Assembly: GCA_913052545.1 (NCBI GenBank)
Contig: CAJXEF010000142.1
Coordinates: 1-5,613, forward strand
Origin: an uncultured Chloroflexota bacterium
Lineage (GTDB): Bacteria; Chloroflexota; Dehalococcoidia; UBA3495
Direction: 5' to 3'
DNA: 5,613 nt
Positions 4,947 through 5,613 of this stretch are shown here, one piece after another. The stretch's first letter is position 1, and each line of letters starts with the position of its first letter. Below the pieces are notes generated by a model. That model was given only the letters and a program-made list of their open reading frames with translations, was not told where the DNA came from and searched no databases. The position numbers and the translations under genes were made by a program.

Positions 4947-5613
4947 ATGCTGACACAAGTAGCAGCTGGACGAGCTTACGACTTCAGTCACTCAGTAGGT
5001 CGGGGGGCTCAATCTGGGATGGGATTTAACCAGCCCGTGGCCTGCGCCCTTGGCAAAGATAACGCCGTTTATATAGTAAATCGAGGTAGTGAAAGTATTA
5101 GCAACGTTCCGTGGAATCGTACAGGACTGGGAGCACGAATCACAAAGGTAACTATTGGGCCGGAACCGGGTGACGAAGAATTCATAAGTGAGTTCAGCAA
5201 ATACGGCAACGGTGACGGCGAGTTCATTTGGGGATCAGGCGTAGTGACAGACTCAGCTGAGAACGTATACATATCAGACGAATGGCTAAATCAAATTAGC
5301 GTTTTCGATAAGGACGGTAAATTCCTGTCCAAATGGAGTGCTCTTGAAAAAGAAGACGGGGTCCTCCATGGGATCTCCGGCATCACCCTAGGTCCAGATG
5401 AAAATATTTATTTAACAGATGGGCGTAGTCATGAAATACGTAAATTCAGTAAATCCGGTGAATTTTTAACCAGCTGGGGACGTCATGGTACCGGCAACGG
5501 TGAATTTAACGGTCCATGGGGTATTACGACCGACGCTGAAGGCAACCTGTACGTAGCGGACCACCTTAATCATAGAGTACAAAAGTTCTCATCTACTGGT
5601 ACGTGGATTGCCC
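4947..5613 (+). CDS. NHL-repeat beta-propeller protein, N-terminal part
   Basis: Open from ATG 4947 to the right edge: 222 residues with no stop. GGGAGG (4936-4941) lies five bases upstream and supports this start. At least four NHL-type repeats can be read: about 24-48 (NQPVACALGKDNAVYIVNRG), 88-130 (YGNGDGEF, then VYISDEWLNQISVFDKDGKF), 138-178 (ISGITLGPDENIYLTDGRS, then IRKFSKSGEFLTSWG) and 182-222 (GNGEFNGPWGI, then LYVADHLNHRVQKF). Each pairs a G-x-F...P/G-x-G-I segment with a D-x-x-N/H-x-x-I/V-x-x-F segment, typical of a six-bladed propeller. About 40 extra residues (46-86) separate blades one and two. NHL propellers bind proteins or ligands or act as lyases or hydrolases; nothing here tells which. 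No signal peptide is visible. It follows the DUF1800-DUF1501 operon by 117 bases with a hairpin in between and no clear promoter, so it may be expressed by read-through. The full repeat number lies outside the window. Confidence 0.85.
   Translation, partial: MLTQVAAGRAYDFSHSVGRGAQSGMGFNQPVACALGKDNAVYIVNRGSESISNVPWNRTGLGARITKVTIGPEPGDEEFISEFSKYGNGDGEFIWGSGVVTDSAENVYISDEWLNQISVFDKDGKFLSKWSALEKEDGVLHGISGITLGPDENIYLTDGRSHEIRKFSKSGEFLTSWGRHGTGNGEFNGPWGITTDAEGNLYVADHLNHRVQKFSSTGTWIA

Noticed and set aside
5069..5272. Minus-strand open frame opposite the NHL gene
   Set aside because: The plus-strand frame has regular NHL repeats across this stretch, so the reverse frame is a shadow.

Overview
The window is an ordinary-looking bacterial chromosome segment of about 45% G+C, read by eye. 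It carries five protein-coding genes, two of them cut by the window edges. The DUF1800/DUF1501 pair without export signals, the downstream NHL-repeat protein and the short-form citrate synthase resemble gene sets I associate with Chloroflexota (Dehalococcoidia / marine SAR202-like lineages). That placement is inference from protein style, not proof. Clear Shine-Dalgarno boxes of the (A)GGAGG type precede four of the five genes, and two sigma70-like promoters are readable.

Left half, minus strand. Citrate synthase (1953 to 820) is read leftwards from its own promoter (2099-2071). It ends in a very long perfect hairpin (748-814) that should terminate transcription. Beyond it, still on the minus strand, lies the N-terminal two-thirds of a MidA/NDUFAF7-family SAM-dependent methyltransferase (start at 700, running off the left edge). 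It appears to be a separate transcription unit.

Centre. The divergent intergenic region (1954-2256) holds two back-to-back promoters. One drives citrate synthase leftwards and the other (2170-2199) drives the DUF1800 gene rightwards. An imperfect dyad (2089-2136) overlaps the -35 box of the citrate synthase promoter and could be an operator.

Right half, plus strand. A DUF1800 gene (2257-3654) is followed after 47 nt by a DUF1501 gene (3702-4829), almost certainly co-transcribed. A hairpin whose arms carry a perfect Shine-Dalgarno sequence and its complement (4854-4890) separates them from an NHL-repeat beta-propeller gene (4947, running off the right edge). The DUF1800/DUF1501 pair is widespread but of unknown function. 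DUF1501 belongs to the alkaline phosphatase-like fold group, so a hydrolase role is possible but unproven. Here neither protein, nor the NHL protein, has a visible signal peptide. No mobile element, CRISPR array, tRNA or rRNA was seen.
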